Source: Acidimicrobiia bacterium | Lineage (GTDB): Bacteria; Actinomycetota; Acidimicrobiia; Spongiisociales; UBA5794 | Length of the DNA stretch: 8,352 nt | Assembly: GCA_029934555.1 (NCBI GenBank) | Contig: JAOZMA010000007.1 | Location: 12,388-20,739 of the forward strand | Direction: 5' to 3' | Shown here: positions 5,812-8,352 of the stretch, one piece after another | How positions within the stretch are numbered: the first letter of the stretch is position 1 | Layout: each line of letters begins with the position of its first letter | Translations under genes and position numbers: made by a program | Notes under the pieces: model-generated | What the model saw: only the letters and a program-made list of their open reading frames with translations | Told to the model about the DNA's origin: nothing | Databases searched by the model: none

Positions 5812-7050
5812 CTAGTTGTTCGTCCGAATACCGTTGGCCATGACCTCGTCAACGACACGATCGAAGACCTCGTTGGATGCCGCAACGGTCGCGAGCTGAT
5901 CCCGGTCCTTGATCCACGTGCTTGCGGTTCGCAGCACGATCGCTGCGGCCGTGGCATGTTCGCCCGGTGGCAGCGTCTCGATGTCGGTGACCTTGGCGAG
6001 GCCGATGATCCGGCGGATCGCCTTGCACCCGCCGAACCCGATCGAATCCTTCTCGATCTGGATGAGCCACGAGTCGAGGAACGAGTCGGTCCACGTTGGG
6101 TCGGGTCTCGTTGCCCACAGGCGTCGCATCTCGGTTTCGAACGCGTCCCACGTCTCCTGGGCGAGCCCTGAGAGCCAGTCCTTGAACTCGTCGGAACGAC
6201 CCATCGCCTCTGCGCGGGCGCGGGCTGCAAGATAGTTGCCGAACACGGCACCGAGATCGAAACCGACCGGTCCGTAGTAGGCGAACTCGGGATCGATCAC
6301 ACGTCCGTCGCCGGTGCCGTCTTCCTTCATCATGACCATGACCGAGCCGGTGTGGAGATCCGCGTGGATGAGTGCCTCGGCGCCGGTCATGAACTTGAAC
6401 TTCATCATCCCGACCTCGGCTCTCAGCCGTTCATCGGAGCGAAGTGCCGCAACTTCCGGGGCGAGTTCGTCGACGAAGCTGTTGTTGTCATGCTCGATGT
6501 ACGGCTCGGTGAAGACGAGGTTCTCGGTGATGCGGCACAGTTCGGGGTTGATGGCCTCGGCCGTCCGTTCCTTGACCTCCATCTGATCGAGGGCGAAGAC
6601 CGATGTCGAGAACGCGAGGTTCGCTACGTACTCCCCGAGGAGAGAGGCGACGCCACGGTGTATGAAGCCGTCGTTGAGCTTTCCGCGCCAGATCTCCCAA
6701 CCCATGAGGTTCTCCATGGCGAGGACGTGGCGATCCTTGTCAACGCCGTAGTAGGTGGGGATGAGGTGCGGCGTGGACGCGGCTGCAGCGGCGAGACCGC
6801 GTGCTTCGGCGATGACCCTCTCCGGGGTAAGAGGCCACGCCTCCCCAACTACCCGGAGATACGGGAGCGACTGCTTCAGGCAGATCCCGTTGCCCGCGGC
6901 GTCACGGCACACGAAGACGAGGTTCAGGTTGCCGTCGCCGACTTCAGCGACCTCGAGTGTCGAGGTATCGACGATTCCGGCGAGATTCGGCACCGAATCG
7001 ATGTAGGCCGGAATCGTCTCCGGGGTGAGGATCTCGTAGTCGGCTTCCAT
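5812..7050 (-). CDS. mtnK: MtnK-family sugar kinase (5-methylthioribose / 5-deoxyribose kinase-like)
   Basis: MtnK is a cytoplasmic kinase of the protein-kinase-like fold that phosphorylates the anomeric hydroxyl of 5-methylthioribose, and in some bacteria 5-deoxyribose. The 412-residue sequence aligns with B. subtilis MtnK along its length: the nucleotide loop GDGNLN at 38-43, Lys59 in CLKQ, LPYLRVVGEAWPLT (62-75), the catalytic loop HADLHTGS at 229-236 with Asp231, the metal-binding DPEFAYYGPVGFDLG (253-267), and IGFGGCKAIRRIIGLA (337-352). The last segment is characteristic of MtnK rather than of choline or aminoglycoside kinases. The ATG at 7050 follows GAGGGAGACA, and the preceding gene ends 14 bases upstream. 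The conserved 5-methylthioribose family fit makes an anomeric-OH substrate likely. Exact specificity remains open. Confidence 0.9.
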   Translation of the reverse strand: MEADYEILTPETIPAYIDSVPNLAGIVDTSTLEVAEVGDGNLNLVFVCRDAAGNGICLKQSLPYLRVVGEAWPLTPERVIAEARGLAAAAASTPHLIPTYYGVDKDRHVLAMENLMGWEIWRGKLNDGFIHRGVASLLGEYVANLAFSTSVFALDQMEVKERTAEAINPELCRITENLVFTEPYIEHDNNSFVDELAPEVAALRSDERLRAEVGMMKFKFMTGAEALIHADLHTGSVMVMMKEDGTGDGRVIDPEFAYYGPVGFDLGAVFGNYLAARARAEAMGRSDEFKDWLSGLAQETWDAFETEMRRLWATRPDPTWTDSFLDSWLIQIEKDSIGFGGCKAIRRIIGLAKVTDIETLPPGEHATAAAIVLRTASTWIKDRDQLATVAASNEVFDRVVDEVMANGIRTNN

Positions 7051-7064
7051 TGTCTCCCTCTCGT

Positions 7065-7349
7065 CTATTCGACCGTCGGATCAAGGGCGTGAGAGCCCAA
7101 TGCGGTTACCTCGATGTCCATCCACGGGTACAGCGGAAGTGAGCTCAGGATGTCGTGGAGCTCATCCGGGCCATCCACGTCGTAGAGACCGTAGACGGCT
7201 CGCCTGCCTGGAATCCTCCAGATACGCACGAGTTTGCCTGCGTCGACAAGTTCCTGACCACGCACCGCCTCTGCTGCCTTGACGGCAGCGAGGCGCACGG
7301 GATCGATATCCGGCGGGATGTCCTGTTCGATGCGGGCCAGGAACTCCAC
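7065..7349 (-). CDS. muconolactone isomerase (CatC)-family small protein, possible isomerase partner of the thiolase
   Basis: This 94-residue protein matches the muconolactone delta-isomerase family over its full length. It has a KxxE pair at Lys24/Glu27, GKLVRIWRIPGRR at 38-50, a YDVDGPDELHDILSSLPLYP stretch at 56-75, and a WMDIEVTALGSH end. CatC is a small ferredoxin-fold protein that forms oligomers and moves a double bond by proton transfer. No other beta-ketoadipate genes are nearby, so muconolactone is an unlikely substrate. The gene sits directly after the LsrF-type gene. In the lsr operon that neighbour is LsrG, another small ferredoxin-fold isomerase, which converts phospho-DPD to the LsrF substrate. 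An analogous keto-enol or carbonyl-shift role is my inference. The start is a GTG at 7349, three bases after the upstream stop, with only a weak AGGG as ribosome binding site, so translation is probably coupled. Confidence 0.8.
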   Translation of the reverse strand: MEFLARIEQDIPPDIDPVRLAAVKAAEAVRGQELVDAGKLVRIWRIPGRRAVYGLYDVDGPDELHDILSSLPLYPWMDIEVTALGSHALDPTVE

Positions 7350-7352
7350 GAT

Positions 7353-8147
7353 CTAGCCCTGGGCCGGACGTGGTGCGATCAGATCCAACGCATCCTTCGG
7401 AGATGCATCGTCATGAATGACGGCACGAAGCGCCTTGGCCATGCCCACGGGGTCGTAGTGCTGCCAGATGTTGCGACCGAGGTTGACGCCGGCGGCGCCC
7501 TTATCGATGCCGTCGCGAACGAAGGTCAAGACCTCGAGGGCGTCATCGGTCTTCGGGCCACCGGCGATCACGACGGGGACCGGGCAGGACTCGGTGATTC
7601 GATCGAAGTCCTCCGTGTAGTAGGTCTTGACGACCCTGGCACCGAGCTCAGCAGCGATCCGCGAAGCGAGGGCGAGATAGCGGGAGTCCCGCTTCTCAAG
7701 CTCCTTGCCAACGGCAGTGACGGCCATAACGGGGATGCCGTAGCGCTCGTACTCGTTCACAGCCTCAGCCAGATTGTTGAGTGTCTGGGTCTCGTTCTCG
7801 GATCCGACGAATACCGAGATGCCGACGGCAGCCGCGTCGAGGCGGATCGCCTCTTCCGGATGGACGAGCAGATGCTCATCGGTGAGCGTGGGACCGACAA
7901 CGCTGGTGGCACCGCTCGCGCGGAGGATCACGTTCGGAGTCGTATCGGCCGGGATGGCCGCACGGAGCACGCCGCGGGTCACGAAGAGGGCATCGGCGAT
8001 GTCCGTGAGATCGGCGACGGTTTCACCGGGCTTCTCGAGACTCCGCGTTGGTCCCAGGAAGTAGCCGTGATCGATAGCGAGGAAGAAAGCCTTCCCGGTC
8101 TCCGGCGGGAACAACCTCGCCATCCTGCTCTGCATGCCCCAATCCAT
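7353..8147 (-). CDS. lsrF: LsrF-type thiolase/aldolase (3-hydroxy-2,4-pentanedione-5-phosphate thiolase-like)
   Basis: E. coli LsrF has a class I (DeoC/FbaB) aldolase fold and transfers the acetyl group of 3-hydroxy-2,4-pentanedione-5-phosphate to CoA, giving DHAP and acetyl-CoA. The 264-residue product opens with DWGMQSRMARLFPPETGK (2-19), close to the LsrF segment beginning DWGMQSRLSRIF. It continues with IDHGYFLGPT (25-34), TRGVLRAAIP and VILRASGA (73-80). VVKTYY follows with Lys174 at the Schiff-base position, then the phosphate-binding VIAGG (193-197) and NLGRNI (222-227). E. coli LsrF is about 27 residues longer at the N-terminus. The ATG at 8147 is chosen because AGAGGAAGG precedes it by about 9 bases. 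A GTG at 8168 is in frame but would place that ribosome binding site inside the gene. It is the first gene of the seven-gene run, downstream of an operator pair. Other close fold relatives (FbaB, archaeal ADH synthases) are less similar at the N-terminal motif. Confidence 0.88.
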   Translation of the reverse strand: MDWGMQSRMARLFPPETGKAFFLAIDHGYFLGPTRSLEKPGETVADLTDIADALFVTRGVLRAAIPADTTPNVILRASGATSVVGPTLTDEHLLVHPEEAIRLDAAAVGISVFVGSENETQTLNNLAEAVNEYERYGIPVMAVTAVGKELEKRDSRYLALASRIAAELGARVVKTYYTEDFDRITESCPVPVVIAGGPKTDDALEVLTFVRDGIDKGAAGVNLGRNIWQHYDPVGMAKALRAVIHDDASPKDALDLIAPRPAQG

Positions 8148-8197
8148 GATTCCCGACCTTCCTCTCACGTAGAGATCATCTCGTCGTAGCGTTTCTC

Positions 8198-8204
8198 ATC
8201 CATA
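8198..8204 (-). promoter_or_regulatory. weak -10-like element for the lsrF-led operon
   Basis: On the minus strand TATGGAT lies immediately downstream of operator C and about 51 bases before the lsrF ATG. No good -35 hexamer is found 16-18 bases upstream, so this is only a candidate. If it is used, the operators would sit in the spacer and -35 region, which fits repression. Confidence 0.25.
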
Positions 8205-8205
8205 C

Positions 8206-8219
8206 TGCACATCTGTGCA
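8206..8219. promoter_or_regulatory. operator C upstream of lsrF (perfect inverted repeat)
   Basis: TGCACATCTGTGCA has perfect 6-base arms (TGCACA/TGTGCA) around a 2-base centre. It matches the site over the regulator's -35 box (589-602) at 12 of 14 positions and lies 58 bases before the lsrF ATG. It is a likely SorC-regulator site. Confidence 0.65.
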
Positions 8220-8224
8220 AGGCT

Positions 8225-8238
8225 CGCACTTTCGTGCA
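8225..8238. promoter_or_regulatory. operator D upstream of lsrF
   Basis: CGCACTTTCGTGCA fits GCAC-N4-GTGC and resembles the reverse complement of site A (571-584) at 12 of 14 positions. Its centre is 19 bases from site C. The pair at the regulator promoter is 18 bases apart. Confidence 0.6.
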
Positions 8239-8258
8239 CTCAGCGTATCACCACCCTC

Positions 8259-8277
8259 CCCCGCCTGCAAGGCGGGG
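8259..8277. terminator. GC-rich hairpin between the SDR stop and the lsrF operon
   Basis: CCCCGCC (8259-8265) and GGCGGGG (8271-8277) form a perfect 7-bp stem with a TGCAA loop. It starts 16 bases past the SDR stop in the minus direction. A small inverted repeat, GTTTC-GT-GAAAC (8281-8292), separates the two. No T-tract follows on the minus strand, so it is at best a Rho-assisted or attenuating terminator. It could separate the SDR transcript from the operator-controlled lsrF operon. Confidence 0.45.
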
Positions 8278-8292
8278 TCGGTTTCGTGAAAC

Positions 8293-8352
8293 TCAGATCA
8301 CCCGGTCGTTTCCTCCGTCGATAGGTATGTGAGCGCCGGTGACGCGAGAGAT
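8293..8352 (-). CDS. short-chain dehydrogenase/reductase, C-terminal tail only (partial)
   Basis: The minus strand at the right edge reads as 19 residues ending in a TGA at 8293-8295. They contain VTGAHIPIDGGN, the usual C-terminal signature (VTGxxxxVDGG) of classical SDR oxidoreductases. The catalytic Tyr-x-x-x-Lys and the Rossmann glycine motif lie outside the window, so substrate and cofactor are unknown. It points the same way as the lsrF operon and ends about 145 bases before its start codon. A hairpin and the operator pair lie between, so it may be a separate unit. A sugar-phosphate dehydrogenase role in the same pathway is attractive but unproven. Confidence 0.75.
   Translation of the reverse strand: MSRVTGAHIPIDGGNDRVI

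Noticed and set aside
4736..7050. Complete methionine salvage pathway
   Set aside because: MtnK and MtnA homologues are present, but no MtnB, MtnC/MtnX, MtnD or aminotransferase is in the window, and the RLP does not carry the KDDE of MtnW.
7065..7349. Beta-ketoadipate (catechol) pathway gene catC
   Set aside because: The family match is good, but no catA, catB or ring-cleavage genes are near, and the operon is devoted to sugar phosphates.
8148..8168. GTG start at 8168 for the lsrF-type gene
   Set aside because: It has no clear ribosome binding site and would translate through the AGAGGAAGG that serves the ATG at 8147.

Overview
The window looks like chromosomal DNA from a GC-rich bacterium (about 60% GC by eye), perhaps an actinobacterium. 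That guess rests on base composition, GTG starts, a probably leaderless regulator gene and heptanucleotide repeats, and it is of low certainty. It carries one coherent accessory cluster for carbohydrate (sugar-phosphate) catabolism.

Layout, left to right. Positions 1-98 hold a long imperfect hairpin and a repeated arm of the same element. An rbsD-type sugar mutarotase (99-545, minus) diverges from a SorC-family regulator (626-1564, plus). The 80-base gap between them holds a good sigma70-type promoter and two copies of an inverted repeat, GCAC-N4-GTGC. A 109-base convergent gap filled with 7-bp tandem repeats follows. Then comes a minus-strand run of seven tightly packed genes, transcribed right to left from about 8200 to 1674: an LsrF-type thiolase/aldolase, a small muconolactone-isomerase-fold protein, a methylthioribose-kinase (MtnK) homologue, a methylthioribose-1-phosphate-isomerase (MtnA) homologue, the N and C halves of a split transketolase, and a RuBisCO-like protein (RLP). 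Upstream of the thiolase gene a second pair of GCAC-N4-GTGC sites occurs with nearly the same spacing as the first pair. At the right edge is the C-terminal tail of a short-chain dehydrogenase (SDR), minus strand.

How the genes may work together (inference). RbsD interconverts sugar ring forms. The MtnK homologue phosphorylates the anomeric carbon of a pentose or 5-modified pentose, and the MtnA homologue isomerises the aldose-1-phosphate to a ketulose-1-phosphate. The methionine-salvage genes mtnB, mtnC, mtnD and mtnX are absent. Instead the RLP, the split transketolase, the CatC-like protein and an LsrF-type CoA-dependent thiolase follow. Oxidising 5-deoxyribulose-1-phosphate at C4, for example by an SDR, would give exactly the 3-hydroxy-2,4-pentanedione-5-phosphate that LsrF is known to cleave to DHAP and acetyl-CoA. 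The set therefore looks like an uncharacterised variant of the DHAP shunt for 5-deoxypentoses, 5-methylthioribose or a similar sugar, under a SorC regulator as LsrR controls lsrF. Individual family assignments are strong. The substrate and the order of the later steps are not settled by the sequence. No transporter lies in the window.
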